From Salegentibacter echinorum (GTDB taxonomy: Bacteria; Bacteroidota; Bacteroidia; Flavobacteriales; Flavobacteriaceae), in contig NZ_FQVT01000009.1 in the NCBI RefSeq assembly GCF_900129445.1, positions 31,861 through 95,860 of the forward strand: a stretch of DNA of 64,000 nucleotides. The letters run 5' to 3'. The notes under the pieces were generated by a model. That model saw nothing but the letters and a program-made list of their open reading frames with translations. It made no database searches and was not told the origin of the DNA. A program made the translations under genes and the position numbers. Below, in pieces: positions 27,829 through 36,804 of the stretch (within the stretch, counting starts at the first letter, position 1; each line of letters begins with the position of its first letter).

Positions 27829-28310
27829 CTAATAAAACGCTTGTGCCAACTTTCAGCAGCAGGAACCTCCCAATCTGAAAGAAATTCAGCTTTATTATTT
27901 ACCAAATTATTAAAAACGATAGTTTTTGAGGAAACTGACCTGTTTTTAGCCATTTTCCTAAAATCTGAAAGGGTTTTATAAGCGATAAACTCTCCTTGCT
28001 TATAAGATACATTCATTTTATCCAAAAGATCTACATTATAATCTTTCTCCAGTTGTTGGATAAAATGCACCGAGGCATCTATAGAACAACCACTGGCCGC
28101 ATTCACATTTTGATCGAGACCAAGCACAATAAAACGTTTGTATTTTATTACATAACCGGCCTGGAGATCACTTCCATGCACTGTCCATTGCGTAACAAAT
28201 TCATCTAAACGAGATTTTAACTCTTCCAGTTCTGCTTCGGTAAATGAACGATTGGCCTGGTATATCCATACCCGCGCATTATCGGGCAAATCTTTAAAAG
28301 GTACTAACAT
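27825..28310 (-). CDS. Conserved Bacteroidota protein of unknown function
   Basis: A 161-residue soluble protein beginning MLVPFKDLPDNARVWIYQANRSF. Similar proteins are often labelled 'ABC transporter ATPase' in databases, but no Walker A, signature or Walker B motif is present, so that label is not supported. DLQAGYVIKYKRFIVLGLDQ and SGCSIDASVHFIQQLEKDY suggest a small alpha/beta fold; the conserved Cys next to Ser/Asp is notable. Its stop overlaps the start of the GH3-beta-lactamase gene. Function unknown. Confidence 0.8.
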   Translation of the reverse strand: MLVPFKDLPDNARVWIYQANRSFTEAELEELKSRLDEFVTQWTVHGSDLQAGYVIKYKRFIVLGLDQNVNAASGCSIDASVHFIQQLEKDYNVDLLDKMNVSYKQGEFIAYKTLSDFRKMAKNRSVSSKTIVFNNLVNNKAEFLSDWEVPAAESWHKRFIS

Positions 28311-28394
28311 AATTCGCTAAATAAGTTAACTACAAAACTAAATCATATAATTGCTGTCGCCAATATAGTTATGGCATTTAACGTTTCTGGGATA

Positions 28395-28453
28395 GTTTGA
28401 TGTTTGGTGTTTGGTGTTTAGGGTTTGGAGATTCAAACCTTGAACTTTGAACC
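28395..28453. repeat. Short heptad-phased tandem repeats in an intergenic region
   Basis: Five consecutive 7-base units (GTTTGAT, GTTTGGT, GTTTGGT, GTTTAGG, GTTTGGA at 28395-28429) are followed by a GGTTTG/CAAACC dyad (28422-28427 with 28434-28439) and two more heptads (TTGAACT, TTGAACC at 28440-28453). Confidence 0.6.
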
Positions 28454-28469
28454 TGAAATTTTAAACCAA

Positions 28470-29261
28470 TTAAAGATCCTGTGCGTTTGCAATAAGTTCT
28501 GCTACGTCCATCACTTCCACACTATCTTCTTTATTTTTTCCTTTAACACCGTCGGTCATCATAGTGTTACAGAAAGGACAACCCGCAGCAATCACTTCCG
28601 GTTTTACTTCCATTGCCTGCTCGGTACGTTCTATATTCACGTCTTTATTTCCCGGCTCTGGTTCTTTAAACATCTGCGCTCCCCCGGCACCGCAACACAT
28701 GCCTTTCTCTTTGCAGTTACGCATTTCCAGCAGTTCAACTTCAAGTTTTCTAAGCAAGTCGCGCGGAGCTTCATATTCTCCGTTACCCCTGCCTAAATAA
28801 CAAGGATCGTGAAAAGTGATACGTTTTCCTTTAAATTTCCCGCCTTCAACCTTTAACCTTCCTTCGGCCAAAAGGGATTTGAGGAATTGCGTATGGTGTA
28901 GAACTTCATAATTTCCACCAAGTCCCGGATATTCATTTTTTATGGTATTGAAACAATGTGGGCAGGCGGTAACGATTTTTTTTATTTCATAGCCGTTTAG
29001 AACTTCAATATTTGTAACGGCCTGCATTTGGAACAAAAATTCATTCCCGGCACGTTTAGCAGGATCCCCGGTACAACTTTCTTCGGTACCTAAAACGGCA
29101 AAATCAACTTTTGCGTTATGTAACAATTTCACAAAAGCTTTGGTGATTTTTTTTGCCCTATCATCAAAACTACCGGCACAACCTACCCAAAATAAGACTT
29201 CGGGTTTTTTGCCTTGAGCCATATATTCGGCCATAGTAGGTACTTTTAATGCTTCTGCCAT
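28470..29261 (-). CDS. (Fe-S)-binding protein with CCG domains (heterodisulfide-reductase-B-like)
   Basis: A 263-residue protein with two cysteine-rich CCG-type repeats: FWVGCAGSFDDRAK and ACPHCFNTIKNEYP in the first, HDPCYLGRGNG, MCCGAGGAQMF and AGCPFCNTMM in the second. This is the HdrB/GlpC-like fold that binds iron-sulfur clusters. It follows the membrane Fe-S protein gene, and together they form an electron-transfer module, probably linked to the quinone pool. Partner and substrate are unknown. Confidence 0.88.
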   Translation of the reverse strand: MAEALKVPTMAEYMAQGKKPEVLFWVGCAGSFDDRAKKITKAFVKLLHNAKVDFAVLGTEESCTGDPAKRAGNEFLFQMQAVTNIEVLNGYEIKKIVTACPHCFNTIKNEYPGLGGNYEVLHHTQFLKSLLAEGRLKVEGGKFKGKRITFHDPCYLGRGNGEYEAPRDLLRKLEVELLEMRNCKEKGMCCGAGGAQMFKEPEPGNKDVNIERTEQAMEVKPEVIAAGCPFCNTMMTDGVKGKNKEDSVEVMDVAELIANAQDL

Positions 29262-29379
29262 AATCTATATCCTTTTTTTATTCAGTTTAAAAATTTCAAC
29301 AGGAATTATTTTTTATGCTTTTCATCAATAAACCGCAAATGCTTTTTCCAGACTTTACAAGCACTTCAAAAAAACAAGT

Positions 29380-30720
29380 CTAGTTTTCCTTGGCCCAGTT
29401 AAGTCTGTCCTGCTGATTGTAAGGCCAGGGAGCCCCATTATTTTCGATATTGGTCATAGAAATTGCCAATTCATTTGGAGCCGAGCTCTGTTCCATCATT
29501 AAATAACGTCGCATTTCTACAATAATGGAAAGCGGATCTATCCCCACGGGACAAGCTTCCACACAAGCGTTACAGGTGGTACAGGCCCACAATTCTTCTT
29601 CTAATATAAAATCTCCCAACAACTGTTTTCCGTTGTCTTCATATTTTCCTTTTTTATTGATAATTTCCCCAACCTCTTCTAATCTATCCCGGGTATCCAT
29701 CATAATCTTTCTTGGCGAAAGTTTTTTACCGGTACGATTTGCGGGACACTCGGAAGTACATCGCCCACACTCGGTACATGTATATGAATTTAATAATTGC
29801 ACCCTGTTAAGATCAAAAACATCTGAAGCACCAAACTTTTCAGGCTCTCCTTCTTCTTCCTCTTCTGCCGGGGCGGCAAAAGGATCGGCATCAGGATCCA
29901 TCATTAATTTTACTTCATCGGTTACCGACTGCAGGTTATTGAATTCACCCTGGGGCTGTAATTTCGAATAATACACATTTGGAAAAGCCAGTAGGATATG
30001 CAGGTGTTTTGAATAATATAAATAATTCAGAAAAAACAAGATTCCTAAAATATGCAACCACCAGGCGGTCCTTTCAATAATTATCAAAGTGGCATTACTC
30101 ATGCCGTCAAAAATTGGTAAAAGGAATTGGCTTACCGGAAAGCTGCCCATAATCCCCGCTTCGCTACTGTAATGAGGCGCACCATTAAGCTGTAGTTGAT
30201 AATCTGTAGCATTCATCACCAAAAAGAGGATCATTAAGACCATCTCGAAATAAAGAATATAATTGGCATCATTTTTTGGCCAGCCTTTTAATTCATTTCC
30301 TAAAAACCGATATATGTTAATAAGGTTTCTTCTAATCCAAAATACCACCACCCCAACAAAAACCAACAACGCTAAAATTTCAAAAAAACCGATTAAAAAG
30401 CTGTAAAAGCCACCCATAAAAGATAAAATTCGGTGTGTACCGAACAATCCATCTATGATAATCTCAAGAACTTCAATATTAATAATGATAAAACCTACGT
30501 AAACAATTACGTGAAGAAAACCAGAAATTGGTCTTTTAACCATTTTACTCTGGCCCAGGGCTATTTTAGCCATTTTACCAAAGCGCTCTCCAGAATTGTC
30601 ACTCCTATCTATTTCTTTTCCCAGGTTAATATTTCGAATTAACCTTCGAATATTTCTAACAAAGAAACCAATCCCTGCAACCAGGGCTATAAGAAATAAA
30701 ATTTGGGCGATAATTTGCAT
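29380..30720 (-). CDS. Membrane-bound 4Fe-4S protein (HdrC/nitrate-reductase-gamma-like)
   Basis: A 446-residue protein. The first 260 residues have about five transmembrane helices with histidines that could hold haem (GFLHVIVYVGF, WWLHILGILFFLNYLYYSKHLHI), as in NarI-like subunits. The soluble C-terminal part has CTECGRCTSECPANRTGKKLSP and CTTCNACVEACPVGIDP, giving two 4Fe-4S clusters. With the CCG protein it likely forms a menaquinone-linked oxidoreductase. It starts 10 bases after the MlaD-like gene ends. Confidence 0.88.
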   Translation of the reverse strand: MQIIAQILFLIALVAGIGFFVRNIRRLIRNINLGKEIDRSDNSGERFGKMAKIALGQSKMVKRPISGFLHVIVYVGFIIINIEVLEIIIDGLFGTHRILSFMGGFYSFLIGFFEILALLVFVGVVVFWIRRNLINIYRFLGNELKGWPKNDANYILYFEMVLMILFLVMNATDYQLQLNGAPHYSSEAGIMGSFPVSQFLLPIFDGMSNATLIIIERTAWWLHILGILFFLNYLYYSKHLHILLAFPNVYYSKLQPQGEFNNLQSVTDEVKLMMDPDADPFAAPAEEEEEGEPEKFGASDVFDLNRVQLLNSYTCTECGRCTSECPANRTGKKLSPRKIMMDTRDRLEEVGEIINKKGKYEDNGKQLLGDFILEEELWACTTCNACVEACPVGIDPLSIIVEMRRYLMMEQSSAPNELAISMTNIENNGAPWPYNQQDRLNWAKEN

Positions 30721-30729
30721 ATAAGTTTA

Positions 30730-31686
30730 TTATTTAACCGAATCCTTTTCCTTAGGCTCCTGGTAAGGCCCAGGGTTCTTCCCAAAAACAGAGAAGTGTA
30801 CATATCGTTTAGGATTCAACTTAATGTCCTGTAATAATTGTTCCATTTGCATGGTTGCATTCTCAAGGTTGTTATAGAGCGCATCGTCGTTAATCAATTT
30901 TCCTGCAGTACCTTCTTTATTGTTTAATTTATTGGATACACTTTCAAAATCTGCCACGACTTTTTCGAGATCGTTTGTAATTTTACCAATATTCATTCTC
31001 GATAAGGTATCAGAAAATTGATTAAAATTAGTAGTCATTTCATCAATATTCGTAAAGGTACGGTCTAATTTTCCAGAATTTCTCCCCACAATACCTTCTA
31101 AAGTATTTGCAGTCACTTTAAAAGAAGCAACTGTTGCGTTTAAGTCTTTAAATGTATGCTGAATGGCATATCGAGTACTATCATTGAGTACTTTATTAAC
31201 CGCAGTCAATAAAGAATCTGCACTTACAATGGTATTTTCCACTTTTTCCTGAAGCGGTGTTAAACGCTCGTTCACCAACTCCATAATGCCTTCTTCGGTA
31301 TCACTGGGAAGAGTATCCCCAGATTTTGCCATTTGGTTAATTTCGTAATCTGGGAGAATAGCCAAAGATTTTCCGCCAATAATATTACCTCCATAAATTT
31401 GAGCGGTACTATTTTTAGAAAACTCAAAATCACTTTCCACCGTAAAGGTTACAACCAGGGTACCTTTTTTATCAAGAAAGTTAATTTCGGTTACCTGTCC
31501 CACTTTTAAGCCATTAATTGTCACTGTAGAAGAAGGTGAGAGACCCTCCACATCATTATAGACCGCATGGAAAGTGCGGTTGGATTCCAAAAGGTTTTTT
31601 CCTTCCAAAAAACTATATCCAAAAATAAGTAGAACTATAGCAATAATTGCTAAAAGTGCGGTTTTAACCTCGCGTGTAAATTTCAA
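30730..31686 (-). CDS. MCE/MlaD-family lipid-transport protein
   Basis: A 318-residue protein with one N-terminal transmembrane helix (about 8-27) and an MCE domain at about 36-115 (FHAVYNDVEGLSPSSTVTINGLKVGQVTEI). A long helical tail (about 140-290) follows, with threonine-spaced heptads. MlaD-like proteins carry phospholipids between membranes. The MlaE/MlaF partners are not adjacent here. It lies in the envelope operon between the amidase and the membrane Fe-S gene. Confidence 0.88.
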   Translation of the reverse strand: MKFTREVKTALLAIIAIVLLIFGYSFLEGKNLLESNRTFHAVYNDVEGLSPSSTVTINGLKVGQVTEINFLDKKGTLVVTFTVESDFEFSKNSTAQIYGGNIIGGKSLAILPDYEINQMAKSGDTLPSDTEEGIMELVNERLTPLQEKVENTIVSADSLLTAVNKVLNDSTRYAIQHTFKDLNATVASFKVTANTLEGIVGRNSGKLDRTFTNIDEMTTNFNQFSDTLSRMNIGKITNDLEKVVADFESVSNKLNNKEGTAGKLINDDALYNNLENATMQMEQLLQDIKLNPKRYVHFSVFGKNPGPYQEPKEKDSVK

Positions 31687-31740
31687 AAGCTATTTTTTTA
31701 AGATAAGGACAAATTTAAAAATAAAAATAGAAAAGAATTG

Positions 31741-32850
31741 CTAATTAACTTTAGTTTTTAACGCGTCATTAACGCTAATCTTTTTTCCATCCTTAAAAGC
31801 AACAATATAACTAGACGGATAACCGTTTTGTTTTGCCTTACCGTGTATGCTTTTTATTTCTACATAATCTGATGTCGCTCCATAATAATATTTATATAAA
31901 TCTCCTTCTCTAGCGCGTTCTACGTTTTGTAAACCTTTAAAATTATAGGGACGTGTTTTTAACTTTTTTGAACCTGCGGCCAATTGTACTTTAAACGTAA
32001 TACCCTCGTAAATTTGGCTGGGTTGCTCCTCTACTCGGCCCGGTGCCAGATCTTCAACACTTTCTAAACTGGAGAGATTTATACTTTGAGCATATTTATT
32101 TATAGCAGCCACAATGGAGGCAGCCATTTTATTTTGTCCATTATTACTGTTTAAATAAGGTCCCTCGTGATTATTAGTTAAAAATCCAGTTTCAATTAAT
32201 ACGCTGGGCATTACAGCATTTTTTAAAACCAAAAACCCAGCTTGTTTTACCCCACGATCTTTTCTATTCAACTGATTCGTAAAATTTTTCTGAACAAAAT
32301 CGGCCAAAAGAATACTTTGATTTAGATATTCTTCCTGCATTAATGCCATCCCAATATAAGATTCGGGAGAATTAGGATTAAAACCGCCGTAGGTCACTTC
32401 ATAATCTTCCTCCAGGAAAATCACCGAGTTCTCTTTCTTGGCAATTTCAAAGTTTGCTTTGGTTTTATGTAAACCCAGTACAAAAGTCTCGGTACCATAA
32501 GCCTGAGAATTGTGTGAGTTGCAATGCACTGAAACAAAAAGATCTGCTTTGGCATCATTGGCAACCTTAGCTCTTTTATCTAATGGAATAAAAACGTCGC
32601 TCTTACGAGTATAAATCACTTTAATGTTCTTTTGCTTTTCTAAGGTTTCCCCTATCTTAAGAATAATATTAAGAGCGATTTCTTTTTCTTTAAATCCGTT
32701 TCCCATATTACCCGGATCTTTACCACCGTGACCGGCATCTAAAACCACAACAAAGGGATCACCAGAATTAAAATTACCTGCAAAAAGTTGAGGCAAAGTA
32801 TTTATAAATATGAATAGAAATACTAAAAGTTTAAGTAGATTCGTTCTCAT
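31741..32850 (-). CDS. N-acetylmuramoyl-L-alanine amidase (Amidase_3)
   Basis: A 369-residue exported cell-wall hydrolase. A signal peptide (about 1-25) precedes an Amidase_3 domain (about 33-250) with the zinc ligands in VVLDAGHGGKDPGNMG, a Glu in EKEIALNI and VSVHCNSH, and ETGFLTN near the end. The C-terminal about 90 residues (TFKVQLAAGSKKL to the end) look like a SPOR-type peptidoglycan-binding module. It is the first gene of the leftward operon that ends with bshA and is divergent from lptD. Confidence 0.92.
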   Translation of the reverse strand: MRTNLLKLLVFLFIFINTLPQLFAGNFNSGDPFVVVLDAGHGGKDPGNMGNGFKEKEIALNIILKIGETLEKQKNIKVIYTRKSDVFIPLDKRAKVANDAKADLFVSVHCNSHNSQAYGTETFVLGLHKTKANFEIAKKENSVIFLEEDYEVTYGGFNPNSPESYIGMALMQEEYLNQSILLADFVQKNFTNQLNRKDRGVKQAGFLVLKNAVMPSVLIETGFLTNNHEGPYLNSNNGQNKMAASIVAAINKYAQSINLSSLESVEDLAPGRVEEQPSQIYEGITFKVQLAAGSKKLKTRPYNFKGLQNVERAREGDLYKYYYGATSDYVEIKSIHGKAKQNGYPSSYIVAFKDGKKISVNDALKTKVN

Positions 32851-32931
32851 AAAGACGTAACGACAAATTAGAATAATTATTTTAATTTCTATTTTTCAGG
32901 AAATCTCAAATCTAAGCTGAAAAAATATATG

Positions 32932-32939
32932 TAATTTTG
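32932..32939 (+). promoter_or_regulatory. Bacteroidota -7 box for lptD
   Basis: TAATTTTG fits TAnnTTTG and ends 47 bases before the TTG start chosen for lptD. Confidence 0.4.
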
Positions 32940-32986
32940 AATTTGCAAAAAGCAAGCCATTCTTTACAAAAATAGCACTTAGAGCA

Positions 32987-35713
32987 TTGCAAACAAATAT
33001 ACTTAATATACTTTTCTGCAGTATTTTTATACTGCTTCCTGTCGTTTTTCTAAATGCTCAGGAAATAGAGACCAATGAAGAGGAAGGGATAAAAATTGAA
33101 GCAGAACGGGACAGCCTGGTGTCTGTAGGAAACAACCTGCCTCTTGCCGAAACTATAAAACTTACCGATAGTGTGATGGGCGACACTTTAAAACCCCGGC
33201 AAGGCAATCAAATAATTACCGATATAGTATCCTATAAGGCCAAGGATTATATGAGACTTAGCCAGAAGGAAAATAGAATGTTCCTTTATAATGAGGCCGA
33301 AATCACCTATGGCGACATACAAATTAATGCCGGGCTTATTGTAATAGACAATAAGAAGAATGAAGTTTATGCCTACGGAATTCCAGATTCTACAGGAGCC
33401 TATTCACAAACCCCTGTGTTTGTACAGGGGAACCAAACGGTAGAGCCAGACTCTATTCGGTTTAATTTCGATACCGAACGTGCCCTGGTTTATAACTCGA
33501 GGACGCAACAAGCCAGTTTTAACGTAAAAGGAGAAGTTACCAAGCGGGAAAACGACTCGGTATATTTTATGAAAAATGTAAAATTCACAACAGATGATGA
33601 CCTGGAAAACCCCGATTACTTTTTCTATGCCAGAAAAATAAAATTTGTACCAGACAAAAAAATTGTCGCCGGATTAGTAAATATGTACCTGGCCGATGTT
33701 CCCACACCCCTGGGACTGCCTTTTGGATATTTCCCTATGACCGAAGAGAAAACCAGTGGTTTTATAATTCCCAGTTTTGGGGATAGCCAACGCGGTTATT
33801 TTCTACAAAATGGAGGCTATTATTTTGCAATAAGCGACTATGTAGATTTACTTGCCCTGGGAGATTATTACACCAACGGCAGTTATGCTTTTAGAGGAGA
33901 AAGCAATTATGCCAAACGTTATCGTTACCGCGGAAATGTAAGGATACGTTATGAAAATTTATATCAAAGTGAACGTGGCTTTCCAGATTTCTCAGAACAG
34001 TCTGTTTACAATATCCAGTGGTCTCATAGCCAGGATTCTAAGGCGAGTCCCAATTCACGATTTAATGCTTCGGTAAACCTGGGAAGTAGTACCTACTATC
34101 AAGAATCTGTAAATCAAATGAATACTGGAAATTTTCTAACTAATACTTTAAACTCTTCGGTTTCTTATAGTAAAACATTCCCCGGTGATCCCCAGGTAAA
34201 TTTAAGCCTTACGGCCCGACATAGCCAAAACACCAGAACGAAAACCATAAACATGACCCTGCCCACACTGCAGGCAAGTATGTCCAGAATTTATCCTTTT
34301 GAACCCAAAACAGGTGCGAAGAAAGGTATTATAGAAAACATTAACTTTCAATACAATCTACGGGCAGAAAATCAAATAAAGACCACAGATTCGCTTTTTT
34401 TCACTTCCCAAATGTTTAAAGACGCCAACTATGGGGCCCAACATTCTATCCCGGTTTCAACGAACTTTAAGCTTTTCAATTATTTAAGTGTTAGCACAAA
34501 CGCCAACTATGAAGAAAATTGGGTTTTTAAAACTTTCGACCAACGTTATGATGAATTTAATGATGAAGTAGTTATAGATACTATAAACGGCTTTGATTCC
34601 TACCGAACTTATAGCTTTAGTGCCGGAATTGGAACCACTATCTACGGACTAAAAAACTTTGGAAAGGACAAAAAAATACAGGCCATTAGGCACGTGATGC
34701 GGCCAAACATTAGTTATAATGTGAACCCCGGCTTCAATCAATATTACGATACTTATGAGCGTGTAAACCCTGCCAACCCCATAGAAACCAACATGGTAGA
34801 TTATTCCCGTTTTGATGGTACGTTATATGGCGCCCCGGGTAGGAACTTTGCCAGTTCTATAGGACTTAGTATTAGTAACACCTTAGAGGCGAAAGTGCGC
34901 TCTAAAGACAGTACCGCAACAGAACCCGAAAAGATTACCCTGCTAAATAATTTTAGCATGAGCACCTCTTATAATCTCGCTGCAGAGGAAGATCAACCCA
35001 AGCTCTCACCCATCGCTTTGCGTGGTTCTATACCCATCGTAAAAGATAAACTGGATATAAACGTAGCCGGAAATTTAGATATTTATGCCTTAGACAATAA
35101 TAATCGTAGAACCACCAAATTAAATATTAATAACGGCGGAAGTTTATTTCGATTTACCAATGCCAATGTAAGTTTTGGGTATTCATTCTCCAGCAAAGAC
35201 TTTGAAGATGAAAAAGACGAGAATGATGATGAAATAGATAATGACACCTATCGCGGTGGTGGAAGAAAGGACGATCTATTTGGGAAAGGCACCAATTTAG
35301 ACGGGGAATTTTACGATAACGAGGAAGACCCATTTGCAGATAGAGAGGGTGAAAAACGCAATGATAATTGGTATAATTATAAAATACCGTGGGACCTGAG
35401 GTTGTCTTACACTATGACTTACAATAATACCGCAAGGCAAAATGAAATTACCTCCCACTCTATCATGTTCTCTGGTGACGTAGAACTTTCGCCAAAATGG
35501 GCAGTTGGAGCTTCATCGGGATATGATCTTAAAGAAATGGGCTTCACTTATACACAATTAAGGTTTCAGCGGGACCTCAATACCTGGAGGCTAAGTTTTA
35601 ACTGGGTTCCGTTTAGTGCACAGCGCTCATGGAATTTCTTTATTGGGATAAAATCTTCTATATTAAGCGATATTAAATATGACAAACGTAGGGAACGAGA
35701 CCGAAGTTTGTAA
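32987..35713 (+). CDS. lptD: LPS-assembly outer-membrane protein LptD
   Basis: A 908-residue protein that inserts lipopolysaccharide into the outer membrane. A signal peptide ends at FLNAQ (about residue 25). The periplasmic OstA-like domain spans about 70-220 (NRMFLYNEAEITYGDIQINAGLIVID). The large barrel region follows, with FGYFPMTEEKTSGFIIPSFGDSQRGYFLQNGGYY, the LptD signature. The start is a TTG. No in-frame ATG occurs before the signal sequence, and an ATA (32972) reading ALRAL is the other candidate. It is divergent from the amidase and followed by ridA. Confidence 0.88.
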   Translation: MQTNILNILFCSIFILLPVVFLNAQEIETNEEEGIKIEAERDSLVSVGNNLPLAETIKLTDSVMGDTLKPRQGNQIITDIVSYKAKDYMRLSQKENRMFLYNEAEITYGDIQINAGLIVIDNKKNEVYAYGIPDSTGAYSQTPVFVQGNQTVEPDSIRFNFDTERALVYNSRTQQASFNVKGEVTKRENDSVYFMKNVKFTTDDDLENPDYFFYARKIKFVPDKKIVAGLVNMYLADVPTPLGLPFGYFPMTEEKTSGFIIPSFGDSQRGYFLQNGGYYFAISDYVDLLALGDYYTNGSYAFRGESNYAKRYRYRGNVRIRYENLYQSERGFPDFSEQSVYNIQWSHSQDSKASPNSRFNASVNLGSSTYYQESVNQMNTGNFLTNTLNSSVSYSKTFPGDPQVNLSLTARHSQNTRTKTINMTLPTLQASMSRIYPFEPKTGAKKGIIENINFQYNLRAENQIKTTDSLFFTSQMFKDANYGAQHSIPVSTNFKLFNYLSVSTNANYEENWVFKTFDQRYDEFNDEVVIDTINGFDSYRTYSFSAGIGTTIYGLKNFGKDKKIQAIRHVMRPNISYNVNPGFNQYYDTYERVNPANPIETNMVDYSRFDGTLYGAPGRNFASSIGLSISNTLEAKVRSKDSTATEPEKITLLNNFSMSTSYNLAAEEDQPKLSPIALRGSIPIVKDKLDINVAGNLDIYALDNNNRRTTKLNINNGGSLFRFTNANVSFGYSFSSKDFEDEKDENDDEIDNDTYRGGGRKDDLFGKGTNLDGEFYDNEEDPFADREGEKRNDNWYNYKIPWDLRLSYTMTYNNTARQNEITSHSIMFSGDVELSPKWAVGASSGYDLKEMGFTYTQLRFQRDLNTWRLSFNWVPFSAQRSWNFFIGIKSSILSDIKYDKRRERDRSL

Positions 35714-35774
35714 TGAATTCGTTTAAATTGAATTTCTTCGGATGTACTAATTTTAATCAACAAAATATATAAAG

Positions 35775-36161
35775 ATGAAAAAAATAATTAAAACCAATCA
35801 AGCACCTGCCCCCATAGGTCCATATAATCAAGCTATTTTAACCGGAAACACCCTTTATATTTCAGGTCAAATTGCCCTAAACCCAGAGACAATGGAGTTA
35901 GAAACTAACGAACTGGAACAGGAAACAAAAAGGGTTATGGAAAACCTAAAGGCTATCCTGGCCGAAGCTGGAATGGATTATGAAAATATTATTAAGACTT
36001 CAATCTTTATTAGCGATATGAATAATTTCGCAAAAATAAATGAAGTTTATGGCACTTACTTTAACGCTGAAACTGCGCCGGCCAGGGAAACCGTAGAAGT
36101 TGCTAACCTGCCAAAATTTGTGAATGTAGAGATAAGCGCGATTGCCGTTAAACAGTCTTAG
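35775..36161 (+). CDS. ridA: RidA-family reactive-intermediate deaminase
   Basis: A 128-residue trimeric enzyme that hydrolyses enamine/imine intermediates such as 2-aminoacrylate. APAPIGPYNQAILTGNTLYISGQIAL at the N-terminus, YENIIKTSIFISDMNNFAKINEVY in the middle and APARETVEVANLPKFVNVEISAIA near the end are classical, with the key Arg in PARETV. It follows lptD by 61 bases. The last codons and the stop lie in a CAGT-type repeat shared with the ppk1 3' end. Confidence 0.95.
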   Translation: MKKIIKTNQAPAPIGPYNQAILTGNTLYISGQIALNPETMELETNELEQETKRVMENLKAILAEAGMDYENIIKTSIFISDMNNFAKINEVYGTYFNAETAPARETVEVANLPKFVNVEISAIAVKQS

Positions 36162-36387
36162 TAGGCAGTTGCAGTGAGCAAGTTTCAGTAGGCAGTTGCA
36201 GTGGTAAGTCGCAGTAAGCAGTCGCAGTTGGCACTTTTTTTAAGGGGGTAGTGGATTTTCTGCGTTTTCAGCAGAAAAGACGGAGTTTTTTGTTAATAGG
36301 TTAATATTATGATTCAAATCAATCCGTAACATGGAACAGTGAGCAGTCGAAGTAGGAAATTGTAGTGGTCAGTTTGCAGTTAGCAGA
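36153..36387. repeat. Degenerate 13-base tandem repeats (CAGTnnGCAGTYG type)
   Basis: From 36153 to about 36233 the sequence is built from alternating 6/7-base steps of CAGT, for example CAGTAGGCAGTTG and CAGTAAGCAGTCG. A second, weaker run is at about 36336-36387. The first 11 bases (CAGTCTTAGTA) equal those at 12317. Confidence 0.65.
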
Positions 36388-36432
36388 AATTCTAAACAAC
36401 TCACCACCAAAACCGGGAACCCACAACCGATA

Positions 36433-36804
36433 CTAAAAAGCATCCATCAACAGTCCTGCGGTTGCGGGATTGGTAGCTAGTGGTATATCATGTACATCGC
36501 ATAAACGCATAAGCATAAAAATATCGGGTTCGTGGGGATGTTTATCTAATGGATCCCTAAAAAAGATTACCATTTCTACCTTTCCCTCGGTAATTCGTGA
36601 TGCAATTTGCGCATCACCACCAAGAGGACCAGACAAGAGTTTTTCCACTTCAAACCCTGCCGATTCAGCTTTAGCCCCGGTAGTGCCTGTCGAAATAAGT
36701 TTAATATTCTTAGCCTGTAGAGCTTCTTTATGATTATTTAAGAACTGGACCATTTCAGCTTTTTTCCCGTTATGGGCAATAATTGCAACTGTTTTCATTT
36801 TCAC
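36433..36804 (-). CDS. mgsA: Methylglyoxal synthase
   Basis: A 123-residue enzyme that turns dihydroxyacetone phosphate into methylglyoxal, relieving sugar-phosphate stress. IIAHNGKKAEMVQFL, STGTTGAKAE, SGPLGGDAQIA and FFRDPLDKHPHEPDI are the full set of active-site motifs, including the catalytic Asp in GGDAQ. It starts inside the last bases of pfkA (4-base overlap), so the two glycolytic genes are translationally coupled. Confidence 0.95.
   Translation of the reverse strand: MKMKTVAIIAHNGKKAEMVQFLNNHKEALQAKNIKLISTGTTGAKAESAGFEVEKLLSGPLGGDAQIASRITEGKVEMVIFFRDPLDKHPHEPDIFMLMRLCDVHDIPLATNPATAGLLMDAF

Noticed and set aside
36153..36387. CRISPR array
   Set aside because: The repeats are 13 bases, degenerate and without unique spacers of constant length; no cas gene is present.
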